Positions 13,978 through 35,035 are shown, counted from the stretch's first letter. The stretch: 64,000 nt of DNA from Seriola aureovittata (GCF_021018895.1 NC_079384.1:6062140-6126139), one strand, 5' to 3'. Notes: generated from the sequence alone by a model not told the origin. Made by a program: numbers and translations.

Positions 13978-14400
13978 ATTTATCGCAGCAGTGACAGGGC
14001 CGACCAGGAGAAGGTGTGTCCGGCGGGAACCTCGCGGAAGATGGATTTAGCCGAGTGGTTTTTTACGGGGTTTCTCTCCTTTCACTGACAAGACAGTCGA
14101 AGCCGGTGCTGTGTTGACAGACGGATGGGTGAAGTGGACTGGTGCGCAGATGTCAGCGGCGAAATGAACAGAAGAAAAAAAAGGAAAACATTTCAAAATA
14201 AAAAAAAAAAAAGCAGAAGTCGCAGTCTGCGTGTAAATGAGAGCGGGGTTGTTATGTGAAGAGGGGATATTTCAGAGGTGTGTGACCGCGGTGTGAGACG
14301 GCGGCGGCGTTTCTCCGTCTCTGCTCCATCCTCAGCTGCTCCGTCTGCATTCACATTAGCTACAGTGCAACCACAGCGACGTCATTAAGCCCCGCCCCTG
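13978..14400 (-). promoter_or_regulatory. cyth3 5' UTR and promoter region
   Basis: Upstream of the cyth3 start codon the sequence turns GC- and CpG-rich at about 13990-14350, with gcggcggcg runs near 14300. This contrasts with the AT-rich surroundings and is consistent with a CpG-type promoter for the leftward gene. No TATA box recognised. The transcription start cannot be fixed from sequence alone. Confidence 0.55.
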
Positions 14401-14404
14401 CATC

Positions 14405-14412
14405 CCCACACC

Positions 14413-14492
<80 letters not shown>
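14405..14492. repeat. (CA)n with interrupted CATA units
   Basis: About 88 bp of CA/TA-type repeat just upstream of the presumed cyth3 promoter, with three CATA interruptions at its left end. Confidence 0.95.
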
Positions 14493-14496
<4 letters not shown>

Positions 14497-15679
14497 ACCA
14501 ATTCACTACAGGTGTAGCTTTTGTTGTTGAACAGTCGAAGCAATTATCACAGATCTCACTAAAGCATAAATAAATTATTAAATTCAAATGATTTGATTCT
14601 TACCTGCAGGGACCAGAGGAGAGATTAAACATGTTCTCTAAAGGTGGCAAACATACAGGGTTTCTTATTTCCTTGTTTTTACAATAATCTCTATTTCTTA
14701 GGATGCATTTATTTACTCACACACTTACTGTAATTGCGGATTTATGAGCAGACAGTCACATCTGAATGAGGTGCAGGTTAGATGATAACACTGGTTGAAA
14801 ATAGATTTCCACTTAGTGTCTCCAAAACGTATTTGTAAGTTATAAATAAAGGCGAGTGTTAATTATTACCCAGCTCATTTCACAAAGCAGCTTCGTGCAT
14901 TTGTTCACCTTCATTTTCTATCTGATGCAGATAAGTGGCTTAAACTGGAGGGTTCATTTACAGCTTGTTCAACCTCTAGCAATTCTGCCTTGTTTTCAGA
15001 TATGATTTAAATGTTATTAATTATTATTATTATTATTACTACTGGTAGCAATAATGAGATATTCTTATAAAATGCTTTAAAAAAAATTGTTTAACCTTTT
15101 CATCAGATGTTTAAAATGATCATTATTTTGATTATTACATAAGATGTTGTGGATCAATGATGTCCATCTTAATTTGAACATCTACAATTCAGTGACCTCT
15201 GGGCAACTACTGTATTTCTGCTGAGGAAGATCATGTGATATGATCGTAAGAAATAGCTACTAATGGACTTTGTGATGAGATTATAAGTAGTAGTAGTTTC
15301 ACAAAGCTTATAGTTTAAATGACAGACAAGATTTATCACTTTCTTGAAGGTCTCGACACTTTATCTTTTATGGCAGAAAAGCATTGTTGACCTCTACAGG
15401 TTGAAACCTCTGACCTTGCCTGAACGGTGAGGCAAGATTACACCACCAGTTTGTGAAGTTTGTGTAGCCACAGTGAAACAGAAACAGCTTTTTACTGTTT
15501 CTCAAACATGAATGTACGACACCCCTCGCCAGTCAGATTCAAACACAGACCGCAATAAATGAACAACTCCCCATTTTATAGTCTTTTTTTTTTTTAAGTA
15601 GTCAGTGATTTATGACTTAAAATGAAGCCTAACTACACATACACTGTGGAGCCAAGAGTCAGTGTAGATTACTTCTGAC

Positions 15680-15687
<8 letters not shown>

Positions 15688-15710
<23 letters not shown>
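15688..15710. repeat. (CA)n microsatellite
   Basis: About 11 CA units. Confidence 0.9.
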
Positions 15711-18700
15711 TCAACCACACACAGACTTGGCTGAATTACTCCTTAAAGCTACTTAGTTCATGTATGCACAGTCTAGTTAAATCGTTTAGAAGTAGTTAAA
15801 ATTCTTATCAATTATGATCCACACTTTTGATGAACTGCTCCACAGAGCCCTCCTAAACAGTCTTGTATGTCAGTTATCAACTAAATAGCTGCCTTTAAAA
15901 GTGATTCTGACCTCATTCATCCGCCCTACATCCGTCATTGGTGATGCAGGCATGATGACACCTTCAAAAGCTCATGGCCGAAAGAGTCCAGCTTGGATAC
16001 TTCCTGCCTGTCCCCGCCCATGAGAGGAAGATCCCAGCCACGCCAAGAGTGATGTACTGACGAGGGGAATATGAAGGCCGGACCCAGCGTGCAGTCCAAA
16101 GTTCAGGAAGGGAGTTGTGCTGAGGACTCATTGTGCAGCACTACAGGGGGACAATGGGAGAGAGTTACAGAAAAGGAAGTGATGTGATCAGCCTGCCCTC
16201 CTCCACCCTCACATTGTTATGAAATCTGATCTGTGTCACTTTAAATTGACTTTTGAGGGTTTATTAACAAGCTGTAATGTTGGAAAATGTTGCCTAAAAT
16301 AGATTGGCTAATAAAGTATGAATACAGGAATGATCAGATTAAACAGTTTAAACAGATTAAACAGGGGCCAAGGGCCAAACACTGGCATTTGGTCCCCAAT
16401 TGACCCCCACACCTCCCACACTCTGTAACTGTGTGTGTACTGCATGCATTAAAATTAGCCATTTATCTGGTCTACAGTCTTCAGTCTGTTGAGCTCAATG
16501 CTTTCCCCTTTACGTTTTAGCAAAGACTCACATTTGATTTAATTGCAACATGATGCTGATAATGCAATGACCTGTTCTTGTATTTCTAACATTAATGTAT
16601 CTGACTTAGAAGCTACGATTTCTGTTTGACAGGTTGTGCACACACAAAGAGTGAAGGCAGCATCATCAGCTACAGCATCATGGCCAACTTAGCTCAGTTT
16701 GTTCCTTTACTCAAAGTTTGGACAGTATGTTCAGATTTTGGTTTGAAACAGATGTTTTTTTTCATACGTTTTTACTTCTACTAATATATAAGATGCTACA
16801 AATTCACTATGAAACCAGTCTCACTGTTACTGTGAGTTATAGTGAGGGTTTTGAATTTCCCCTTTCTTCATACAAAGCTTGACCTGTTATGCAATAAATA
16901 TGGAAAATCGTACACTACTCCCACCCTTAGTTTCCATTCTGTGGTACAATCACAGTCCACTTCTCCTGCTTTGAAAGTCCACCTGCTGGCAGTACAGACA
17001 GACGGACATAACTGATGCATGTATCAGTTGTTTCATACAGCAGGAATTACCTCAGTGTGACTGGAAATAATTAAACACTTTCTTGAGACTTTACAAAACT
17101 TTACACACATTTCCAATCAGTGCAAATACGCTCATAACATAACAGCCATTGAAATACACATACTGAACTCATTAAGTGTAGGACCGAGTCATACACAGAC
17201 CAGCCACAACAACAGCCCATATACAGTATTTAGATAAATTTGTATATATAATTGATTATTAAGGGTGTTGATTAACTTTAGTATGAACACAAAGCTTTCA
17301 CATGCATACAACAGTACACAATGTGTTCTGTGCACTTCAATTTGCTGGTGAAATGATCCAATGGTGAAAGCTCAGAGTTGCCATGGTTTAATTACTTTGA
17401 AATATTGATTAGTTCAGTGTCAATCTCATGAGCTGATCACATGTTACTGAACCAAACGCTGCTCTCTCCAGGGACATGAGCATTTCCTGCATTTTCTAAA
17501 AAATGTTTCTCACTTACATGTTTTAACTCCGAATGGATGACAGCACATTGTCAAAACAACTTTCCTCTCTTTCCTAAAAATAGAAAATTAATGGTTTCAC
17601 TTGTTTTTCCCCTCAAAAGGCTCCAGGCATAAACAAATACTGGCTCTACAGCATTGGTAGTTGCAATTAATTTGCAGCAAGTTCCCATAAATTCCTCCTC
17701 ACACCCCCTCAGAGGCCTGCCTGCGGCCAAGAACCAAACATAGTTGGTTTCATACAGTATGATTCTTCAGAGAAACGTGACAGAAAAGTTTATTGGGCAC
17801 ATGACATATTCATTAGCATCTCTCTTTTTCTCTATTTTTTCTGCCTGCACTTCTCCTTGACATGTAAATATAGAGAGTTTTGGGAGATGAAGGCCGTCAG
17901 TTTTGGGAATAGTCCTGTGTTAAGTGCAGATGTCCGGACCAGTACAGGAAGAGGCTCCATTTCCAGTTTCAGTGGAACCAAGTGGGATGGAGTCCATCAA
18001 GAGTTCTCTTCATCATATAATTCAATTATTTCCCTCTAATCAGTGAAACGCTATTGTTAGTTCATCTGTTGTCCACAATGTGAGCATGTGCTTCGCAGGA
18101 TTGAGAACACTTGGAAATGAAGCATTTGTCTTCCAAATGAAGGCAGACATATGCCAGAAAATATCTTGTGAGTCAAACTGAAGATCGCTCATCTCATTTC
18201 ATGTGAATCTAAAATAGAAAAGATCAGGAAAAAGTAAGGGTCAGCCTCCGTTTGGCTCAGCTTCACTGATTAATTTTTGAACCATAAACTTGACCTTAGT
18301 CTGACATCATCTTTGCCTGCACTGAAATGTAGTTATATTTACTTTCTCCATTTACAAGCCAGCAGAAAATACTGCATGAATGCGCTCCATATTTCTTTAA
18401 GGCAGCATGTGTCAGCCACATTACAGCTTCTCATGTAAAGGGCGAGGAAGTGGATGGACAGACCTCGAGCCCTGTGAGTGGCCGCTCGGCACATACACTC
18501 TGTATATAAACATGCAAGAGCTATGGACATGGCTGATATATCAATTTGCTGTTATTTCTTTGTTAAGAAACATCAAGTGGATAATCAAGTGAAGATGTGA
18601 TTTTACACAACAGTTTTCACAGTCAGTCTCAAAACATGCTTTAGTTTATCATGCCTCATCACAGTTTGACAGTGTTTAACAAAAAACAGACAATTGCAAT

Positions 18701-18924
18701 GTACCTTGAACTATTTTGTTCTTTGGTGGGGTATGTTTAATAGCCCCCCTGCAAGTGGCAAAATGGAGACAATAATCTACCATGGTGAGATATTGTCATT
18801 TCAATGCTAATTTTTCCGCTAGCTACTGTCAGTAGACTCCGTAAACCAGAGTGGAAGCAGCCACAAGACATGTAGTTTCACAATGAAGATTAACTTTTAT
18901 CTTCACATGACAGTCTACAGCCGT

Positions 18925-19285
18925 GCCAGTAGCTAAATGCTAAGGTGCTAAATGCTAATGCTATACTGATGTTAAGCAGGTATAATCACGTTCGCTAGCT
19001 TTGTGGAGCATGTTAGCATGCTAACATTTTCTAGTAAACCACTCAAAAGGAAGTACAGCCGAGGCTAATGGGAATAAGATAAGATAAAAAAGACGGGGGA
19101 TTTTTTAATGGCAGTCTACCCAACAGCTTCAGACATATTTCACTCCGACTCACGGAAGTCAACCTTATGTTGGCGTGAGATGAAAAGTCACCAAATATCA
19201 CCAAAACTACAGGATTCATTGTTTGGGAGACATGAATGTCTGCAAAAAGTTTCATGACATCAGTACAATAGTTGTGCCATTTTGT
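18925..19285 (+). repeat. GCATGCTAAC family repeat, long copy
   Basis: Starts with repeated gctaaatgctaa words and gcatgttagcatgctaac. It continues with aagtacagccgaggctaatgggaat, ggagacatgaatgtctgcaaaaagtttcatgacat and ends caatagttg. This is the fullest copy in the window of the family seen at 3655, 7000, 12280 and 55200. Confidence 0.65.
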
Positions 19286-19430
19286 CACATCACACAGCGG
19301 CAGTCTGTTTACTCTGCCCCAAGGGAAAATACTCAGTCAGTGCTTGCTTTAAAAACAAAACAACAAAAAAAAACAGGTGGGTGATAGTTTTATCTTACCT
19401 GGGAAAAGCATCATGCGGTTACTGTCACAC

Positions 19431-19992
19431 TGTCACACAGGAGGGAGTGATGTACTGAATATCAGAAGGCTGTGATTTGGTCATTGGTACGAGGCCACAC
19501 AACCATGTTGGTATTTAATACATCACTCCCTCTCGTGTGATGTTGCTTTTACACAAACAGTTCTAGGAGCGCCATGTAAGTTAAATAAGCAACAAAGGAT
19601 TATGGTTTGTTTGTTTATTTACATCATTTATTTGGCAACGCCAACACAAATAGTTCCGCAACTGGACTGGTACCGGACTGTTGGTAACGGACACAGTGCA
19701 CACTAGCTAGCTACTTTGTCTACACGTTACCTCAGTTGTGCCCTGAAGTATCCAGGCCTCTTCCCTTCATCCTCTTCTAACGACCACACACAATTTAATT
19801 CAACTGTTATTTCTGGAAATATATTCATTTTTTGCAAAGTTTGTTGCAATCTCAGATAGATAAGGACCGTTAATTTAACGCTGATTAATAGAACACCTGT
19901 GAAGCGGAGTGATACATGTAGTAAAAAGTCCCCGCGCTCATGGAATTCCTCTCGTCCAATCAAATTACTTGGTCGGAACTAACTGTTGTATA
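19431..19992 (+). mobile_element. Dispersed ~560-bp element, copy 1
   Basis: Aligns collinearly with 49851-50415 over nearly its whole length. Shared landmarks are gagggagtgatgt, ttccgcaactggactggtac, acagtgcacactagctagct, gaagtatccaggcctcttcc, and the 3' end ggtcggaactaactgttgta. The head has imperfect inverted arms (19433-19453 and 19520-19541). No open frame of note, so it is probably a non-autonomous DNA transposon or similar; family unknown to me. This copy carries small differences from copy 2, including a longer hairpin loop. Confidence 0.7.
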
Positions 19993-22984
19993 ATCGAGTT
20001 TATTTAATCGCGCCCACAGCTGGGGCATGCAACAAGTTCTACTCTCTGGTGGTTGTGGACGGGCTTTCTGGGAAATGTAGGAGTTCAAAAACCTTTAGGG
20101 GGAGAATTGACGGAAATATGTCAAATCCACACACACGCACACACACTCACTCTTCTCAGATGTCTTTCTGTTGCCAGTCTCATACAATTGTGGAAGATTT
20201 CAGCACGTTATCTCATCAGTGATGAGGCTTTTTTTTTTTTCTGGCTCGTCCAAAGTGTCATGATCCGAACTTTTGCTGCACTGAAGTAGATGAGCCTGTA
20301 CTGTGTGGAACTGGATTCATCCAGTACGTGTATAAGCAAGTAACCTGCTTCATGACCCATGCTGTTATAATGAGGTAGCCTACATGTTGAGCCATACGAC
20401 ATCAGTGTTTTTGTATGAAAGATTCAGATTTATTTTGAACGAGACCCAGTGATTATTCAATGTCTACTCAGCCCTGCCATTTGTCTGTTTGACACATAGT
20501 GAAATATAGGTTCCTTGAACAAGAGCTTCATGTTAAAGCAATAAAATAACATGCTGTGTTTATCAATGAGCTGAGTCAGCCGCACTTGATTTATCACCAC
20601 TTCTGGTAATGATTTAATACAACAAATTTAAGGTTTCCTTTGAAATTCAAATAAAGTTTATTGTTGTATCTTTTTCTGTTTGAGCCTGGAGAGTGTCTGA
20701 GAAATTCCTGAGAACCATCTGCAGTAGTCCCACACACATTCCTGCTAATGCAAACACAGAAGAAAAGTGACACACTTCCTTTCTCACAGTGGTCAAGAGA
20801 GTGGAGCAGGCAGTGTCGGTAAAGAAGGGAAACACACAGGATTAGAAGGGGGACAAAGGAAACACGTGGGACATCTTTCCAACTTGGAGCAAAGTGCTGT
20901 GATTTGACCCATTGACTGGAAACTTCCCATCACATCCACCACAGAAACATGTGACTCACCAGTGTATCTGAATGAATCTGATTGCAGGAATGACTCAAGC
21001 TCCCTGCCATCTCATGACTAAAGCTCTGCATATGCTGCGTGTCACTGTTGGTGCAGAGTGAGGACTTCTTTTAAAAGTGCAGTTTATTTTTAGGGAGTTT
21101 TAACAGCTGTAGCCGCTGGATAATGAACAAGCTGCACAGAGTCGTCTGACACTATCCTGAAGTAAACTCTGCATCCTCCTGTCACAGCTCAACATGCAGT
21201 CGAATAAGAGGTGTGAGGTCTGGAGGCTGTTCATGGCTTTCAAAGAATAAAAGGGAACTGATTTCTATTACAAACACATTTTCAGGTGGAAACTGTTGGT
21301 TTGTTGTGCATAAAAGCAGATTACATGCAGATTTAGCACTGGAATAAAGAGTATTTTTTTGTTCATTTATTCGTATACAGTATATATATAATGAGCTGGA
21401 TTGAAATGTCTGAGTGTTACTCTTTTATAAAGTCAATCTTGTGAAAGTCTATTGTCAGATCAAAAATAAACATTTGCAAGCCCGAATCAGATGCGCTCCT
21501 CATATACAGATACATTCTCGGAAAAGCCATCAGATGTGTTTGAGCTGCTGAATGATTCATAGCAACACTCGTTATCTACAGGATCTTATTACCACAGTCT
21601 ATGGGCTTACATTGATCATGTGGGAGCGAGAGATAGCAGCAGTTCAAATGCCAAAGCCTCAGCTGGGTCCAACAATGTGCTTTATGTGCTCAGTTCAGCT
21701 GAAATGATGAAATCCAGGGAATACCTTGCGAATACTCTCATCATTAAGCTTTCACTCTGGTAAAAATGTTGACTTTCTAACACATTCAGTGAGAATTGGC
21801 ATCCTGTGGACTCTGTTGTGAGTGTGTTACCATTACAGAGCACATTCAGGGATTTAAGTGCTGATTGCCTGCAGACTGTCAATCTGACTCCTATGCAAAT
21901 GAGGGGCGCTGTGATAGGGGTCATTAAATCTTGGTGATTATTTAGAGAACTAATGGTTGAACATAATGAGCCGATGAAATGTCTCTCTGAACGTGCAGCC
22001 TGAAGGAAGGTGCATATGGACTGAGGGCAACAGGGAAGCTGAAGGAGAACTGAGCATGACAGCGCATAACAAAGCCTCACTAACAAAAGCTCTTAAAAAG
22101 AGGTTCTGGCTTCTTTAAGCATCTTTCCTTTCACCTCTGATGTAAAGCCTTTGTACCAATCCTTCTTCTAGACCCAACAGTTATCACAAGAAAACACAGA
22201 AACATCCCGAAGGACAGAACCCCCTCATTTCTCTTCAAATTAAACAATGCATGGTGTAAAAACTCCCTCTATATTTAGCATAAACACAGCCAAGACTGTG
22301 ATCTATAATTAGATGCAACTCCTCCACTGATTATCAGTAGATCTACTATATGTCACTGAACATAAAATTAGAGTCTTGATTCAAAAATTTTATATGATCT
22401 GCATCAGTCCACATGTCTACTATATCTTCTTCTTTTGTTTTTAAAGCAAAACAATATACATTAAATTAAACAATGATGTAAGCACTGCATGAGTTTTAAT
22501 TCCTTGTAATGTTGGGAATTAAGTTTATTTGATTTCTTGTGGAGAGTTAGATATATACCACTCTCATGTTTGCAGCCCAAATCATTGGAGGCTAAACTGT
22601 GGTCATGTGTATTGGTTGAAGCACAGTCAAACTGTCCTAAAAGAGGTGCTTGTCACTATTTGACCCACAAATTTGTTGGGTAGCATTTAATATGCCCAAC
22701 AGCTCTGTAACTCATCCAAGACATAAATCCTGCTATATGTTGTATATGCCTCAGGGAAGATTTTCTTTTTAATGTCTTTTCTCAGTTTGACTTCCTACGG
22801 TCCCACAGGGTGACTCCACTGTGTTTTACAGCCTCCCTGATGCGCTGGCAACAGGCCTGTTTATCCTTCATTAATCTCTCTCCCCTGCTTTTACCCCGCA
22901 CTTAATGATGACGTTTATCCTATTAATGTGTTGTTTGCAGAAAAAATCCCCCCAAAACATAATCCAGACTAAAGGTTGTTAATA

Positions 22985-22988
<4 letters not shown>

Positions 22989-23031
<43 letters not shown>
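22989..23031. repeat. (TG)n microsatellite
   Basis: About 21 TG units. Confidence 0.95.
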
Positions 23032-23032
<1 letters not shown>

Positions 23033-23159
23033 TCCTCTGTGTGTGCAGAAACTGAAGATGATACTGGACTGAGTGGTTGCCATGGGAAGTAATTAACTGA
23101 TGGAGAAATAACACCATTACAAGGATGATGGTTTAGGACTTTGAATGTGAGAGAGTAAA

Positions 23160-23161
<2 letters not shown>

Positions 23162-23198
<37 letters not shown>
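23162..23198. repeat. (GA)n microsatellite
   Basis: About 18 GA units, 130 bp from the preceding (TG)n. Confidence 0.95.
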
Positions 23199-23201
<3 letters not shown>

Positions 23202-24159
23202 ATATTTCCCTCAGGTAGTAAATTCATTCAGGTCATGTACTGACCTTTCTGAGCTTTAAAACTGTAAAATGCTGCTCTCTAGTGATCACATGCTACACTG
23301 ACATTTGATTGTGTTGCAGTATTAAAGGAAGACGCCAAACATTACATGCATACAAGTAATGACAGAAGAGTCCAAATCCTTTACTTTAGTTAAACTATCA
23401 ATATCCATATAAGTTCTGCATTTAAAAGTACAAAAGTAAATCAACTAAATATAATAAAAGTGTCAAACTTAAAACTACATTTTTTGCAGAATAGCTCCAT
23501 TCAAAGTGTTATATCATTAAATTACTGTATTATTGATATAGAAACATTTCATTTTAATTACTTTATACACTTAATCTAAAAGGTGCATCATATTTTATAA
23601 TTTATTTAATCTACAAAGTAACTGGTAACTATAGATTTCCCTATGAAATGTAATGTAAAGGTTTCTTAAAAAGAAAATACAAAACTTACAACTGTAATTG
23701 AGTGAATTTTCAGCACTGATTTGTACCATTCCTCTATTACTTCTTCAGGGCGGTTAGTATTTGAAATCCTTGAACTTGAGAACAAAATAAAACTGCTTTA
23801 AAGAGTGCGGCTGTATTAATATGAATAAAAACCTCCTTAAATTGCAAGTTCAGGTTCAATATGTGCTGATAACTTTACTTGAGTACTACACTACATTCCA
23901 GAGCCATTATACTTTACTAAATTTATTTAACAGCTAGTTACTGTAGAACATTAAAATTATTCTCACACGTCTATGTATGACTTAAAATTATCTATTCATG
24001 TAAAATAAAACTATGGAACTTTTAACTACTTTAACACATTGCTGATTTTTTAAAAACATATTTTTTATTGTTCCATTGCAGTTTTTACTTTGGGTAAATG
24101 ATGTGATTATTTCTTCCATCACTGCAATCAACAAAGACATGTCACCTGACACCGGCCTT

Positions 24160-24549
24160 GTTGCTGTAGTAACCGGTAGATGGCGGGATTTCACGGTCCT
24201 GGTCAGACCGGAAATGACTTGCAGAGATCTCGGAGCTGCAGCTTCCCGAACTGTGGGCGTTTTTTCCCTCAATCTTGACTCTTTTTTTTTTATGTTTTTT
24301 TTTTCCTGGGTGTTGCCTGCCTGTCGTACCGGGGTGTCGCTGTGAAGACTGCGAGTCAAACCGGATCATTTTCTGCATCGATATAATTTTTAAAACTTTT
24401 TGGAGCGCGGCCGAGGTCCTGTCATTTTGTGGACGCGGTACTTTTCAGGCCACACAGGACTGGGTTACTTTAGCCGCTGTTAGCTTGCTAGGCTAACCGA
24501 GACCGAGCTGCTGTAACGTTGGCTGGGTCACCAGCGAGAGAGCCGTCCG
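24160..24549 (+). promoter_or_regulatory. rac1 promoter and 5' UTR
   Basis: The 390 bp before the rac1 start codon become CpG-rich (ggaccg, gcgcggccgag, gacgcggta, cgagaccgag) after several kb of AT-rich DNA. Transcription start not determinable. Confidence 0.5.
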
Positions 24550-28987
<4,438 letters not shown>

Positions 28988-30465
28988 TGGAAAAACACAG
29001 GGAGTAGAAAATACAGTTGCAGTCAGAACTCGACTACTCAGAGGGAAGAGGATGATGTCGGGGTTTCCCAAATATCTGTTCACCCCCTGTGTCTTTGCTT
29101 ACATAGAAGCTCTGGTAGATCAGACGTCCATCTGAAAGAACTTTACAGATTTAAGCAGCGCTGGCAGGTTTCAGTCAAGTCTGGCTTGTGGGTTCTTACA
29201 TCTGTTGAGTCCTTTCAGATCGACTGGAATGAAGTGACTTTGCTTAAGGCCTTGGGGAATGTGAGGGTGGGGGGGGGGGTTGATTTGGGATCTGGGGTTA
29301 ATTAAGGAGAAAGAGGGAGGATTTTGCAAAAAAAAACATTCATGTAATTTTCCTCAGACATTGTGAAGAAACACTACTTGAACATGAATTTATCGTGAAA
29401 TCACCATAGATTTACGTCTATAAAAGAAGGAGGTCCTGCACTGCGCTCTTTCCCCTACACACTAAGAGATTCCTGCTGCCTTGATGAAATTTTACTTTGA
29501 GATAAATTGTTTTTTAGAGGCTCTAATTTCTCCTTTTTTTTTTTCATTGTCAGTCTCTTGTCAGCTGTGGTTTGATGGACCGTTCTGTTTACATGTCATC
29601 TGACGAGACTGAGGTGCTGCCAAAACTCAGTCAACGGTCATCACTTTGTAGTCACTCTGTGAACACTAAAATGTTGTTTTTTTTCTTCCTTTTACTTTTG
29701 TTTTAACCTTTTATCGATGCAGTTATGAAGAAATTCTTTAACCCTTAAATGACTTTGAGTTATAACATGTTGTAGCAGCTGCTAAGTTCAATAGTAATTA
29801 CACATTACACAGTCTGATAGATATTTAACAGGTAATTCTTTCATTTTGTTCCTTGAGCTTTCTAGATAAATCATTGTTCTCACTACGTGGTAAATGAATA
29901 CACACAGTGTTTTATGACTGACTGTCGGGCATGTGAAGGTACAGTGCAGCCACAGTTGCTGTGCTGGCTCGTTATCTATTTAACTTTAAAAGTTAAACCC
30001 ATCATTTCAAGTTTTCATGCAGTTCTTGCTCAGAAAGTGCTTTCAACATTCAGGCTTTTTACTCAGTATATGATGCTCATTGCCGTCATAATGGTGTGTA
30101 ACCATGTCATTTTGACCCCATCTATTGCTGTGTTTTATGAAGTCTATGAGCCAGTGTATCAGCACTCGATGGTTGTGACTCATTTTACTGTCTTTCTTGT
30201 ACAATATGACCTTGAGCGGTAACGATTCAGCGGTTGCATTTTATTTTGAAATGAGCAATGATCAAATTGCATGGGTGCTCTGGGGAATCACTTTAAATCT
30301 GGATTAATTTCATCTGTGTTTCAGTGGCACAGATGAAGTACATACTTGGATTTACTTTCTTGCTAAATGTGGTTTCATTTTCACAATATGTAATAGTATA
30401 TAGTTATATGCTGATTTTTTTTTTTTTTTTTTTTAAGCAAATAAATTTTTTTGAAAATGCTCAAT
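28988..30465 (+). other. rac1 3' UTR
   Basis: About 1.5 kb after the stop codon, with a G-run at 29268-29279 and several T-runs. It ends at the AATAAA signal at 30440-30445, which follows a long T-tract. No other gene fits here. Confidence 0.65.
30440..30445 (+). terminator. rac1 polyadenylation signal
   Basis: Canonical AATAAA about 1.45 kb after the stop codon and just before the crym 3' end; the best candidate for the distal site. Confidence 0.6.
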
Positions 30466-30515
30466 GTATTCTCTATCTTCTGACCACACACTACAGTTTG
30501 TAGCGACTGCATGAC

Positions 30516-30526
30516 TTTATTTTATT
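30516..30526 (-). terminator. crym polyadenylation signals (two overlapping AATAAA)
   Basis: On the minus strand AATAAA occurs at 30521-30516 and 30526-30521, about 300 nt downstream of the crym stop codon. Confidence 0.55.
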
Positions 30527-30742
30527 TAGTTTAGCATAAAGTAACAAATGTCTTATCACTTTCCCACATCACAATGAGTAGTCCTCAGATTTCTTTTTGT
30601 CTGATCAGTCTAAAACCAGAATTTACTGATTTTTTACATGTTACAAAGAAAAGCAGCTGGAGCCAGAAAATACTTGGCATTTTCACTGGCTGTCTGATTA
30701 ATCGACTTATTATCTCAGCATTAAATACACAGCGTCAGGTTA

Positions 30743-33282
<2,540 letters not shown>

Positions 33283-34834
33283 GGCTTTTGCTTTTCATCC
33301 ACAAGTTTTAGCTTTAAACTGCACCGCGTTTGCTTCGTTTCGGCCTGGGGTCAAAATCCGGGGGGGTTGGGCTTTAGTCCTGACGGGTGGAAAACGGGCG
33401 GAAACTTACGGCATAAACGGAGACTTCAGGAAACGTTGACGCAGACGTAGACGCAGAACCACCTTCTCTCCCTATCGAACCGTAACGTATCCTTCCCAGA
33501 TTTGTCGAGCGTTTCCCAAAGAGACAGGTCGGTAAACTTTCCGTAGCGCGAGGGAGCCGAGCGCACCTGTGTCACAGCTGCAGGTCGTTCACACAAACAC
33601 TGAGAAGCTTTTCAGTGTTTTTATTTATTTGAGAAATATGAGTGTTATCCTTAATATGTCAGATATATATACACTTTTAAAAACATTTCCAGGCCTGACA
33701 CAAGCTCACATCAGTCTTTTGACACATAATTAAGTTTAATCTAATTAATGTTTTATGAAAACATCGAGGGCGGGTCAGGGGTAAAAGTCACACCTGGATA
33801 CCTGCTTGATCAGCAACTTTAGAGGGATACATTTCTTTTATTGCTTTCTGTTTTATGGAGAACCATAGACCTGAAAATAAAAAGGTGGAAAAGAGAGATA
33901 ACCATAAAAAATAAATTCTTAGAATAAAAACGTGGAATAAATAGATCCCTTACTTAAGTATTAATACTTACCTCCACTCTAACTGAAAGTAAATTTACGC
34001 CAGTATAGAGCTTGAGTATTTTCATTTTATGCCACATTAAACTTTAAGCTTTAATACATTTCTAAAAGAATTGCTATAATTTTTTACTCCACAGAATTTA
34101 TTTAACAGCTGTAATAGCTACATGACATATTTTACATAAAAAGGAAGATGAGCTCACGAAATTCAACACTATTAAAAGGTTAAACCAGCGGTTCCCAATA
34201 TTTCTAATTTAAAAAGGTGTTTGAGGTCCTATAAGGGAAAGTGCACAATGTTCCACAAAAAGCAAACAGTGAGAAAATAGTCCATAAAATCAAAATCTTA
34301 TTTTTTTAAACTTTTTCTCTACTCAACATCAGTAATAATCTCAGATTAAGTATTTTTATATTGTATTGGTACTATTACAAAACAATCTGAGTAATTCTTC
34401 CATTACTGATTGAGACCTATCACTTTATTAATGCTAATGCAGCACTTGTACTTTCACATGAATATTGCCTAAGTCTAATTTTTTCAGATACATGGCAGTC
34501 TCCTTTGGTTTTCATGTTACAAATGTACAATTATGTATATATTGGCTTGTAAAGAGACAAGTCAAACAGTGTGATGCTGTGTACTGAAAGCAAATAATTT
34601 GAGTTCATCTCTTACAATTCTTGTAGAGATTTTGCTATCACATTGTAAGTGGCCTGAGGCACATGGCCACAACCCAACAATTACTTTCTGTTTTATTTGG
34701 TTGCAATGACACAAATGTCTCAATTACAAATGACTTTGGACACCTGATACTGTTAAAGTTTTACTATTTAATATGAAATGAATATAACATGAAAGATTAC
34801 ACAAACAAAAAAACAGGTTTACATACAAAATGAT
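33283..34834. other. Intergenic: crym promoter side to snu13 3' end
   Basis: The first 250 bp (33283-33560) are CpG-rich and probably hold the crym 5' UTR and promoter. The rest is AT-rich and empty of recognisable genes. Confidence 0.6.
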
Positions 34835-34840
34835 TTTATT
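34835..34840 (-). terminator. snu13 polyadenylation signal
   Basis: Minus-strand AATAAA about 200 nt after the snu13 stop codon. Confidence 0.65.
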
Positions 34841-35035
34841 ATGAATCCAGTGATGCATAGCAAACCAATACACTGAAGTGGACACAATGTCCTAAAAAAT
34901 AAAAAAAAAAACATCTATATTTCCTTTCCATGCATAATATCTGTTTTTTAACCAAACAGAAAATTGGATTACTTTCAAACTGGAATTCATCTCCCCCTTC
35001 CTTCAGGAGACTTGATCACAACAGTGCAACAAAGC

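Larger units (their letters stand above)
14493..24180. other. Intergenic region between cyth3 and rac1
   Basis: Nearly 10 kb without a recognisable gene on either strand. It contains microsatellites, the GCATGCTAAC-family repeat at 18925-19285 and the first copy of the 560-bp element at 19431-19992. The longest open frame (134 codons, 21682-22086, minus) resembles nothing I know and looks like a chance frame. Confidence 0.6.

Noticed and set aside
21682..22086. 134-codon open frame on the minus strand
   Set aside because: No motif, no family resemblance, no splice partners, in a gene-poor AT-rich region; consistent with chance.
24142..24378. Open frames on both strands at the rac1 5' end
   Set aside because: They lie in the CpG-rich promoter/leader of rac1 and lack family resemblance; GC-rich sequence has few stops by chance.
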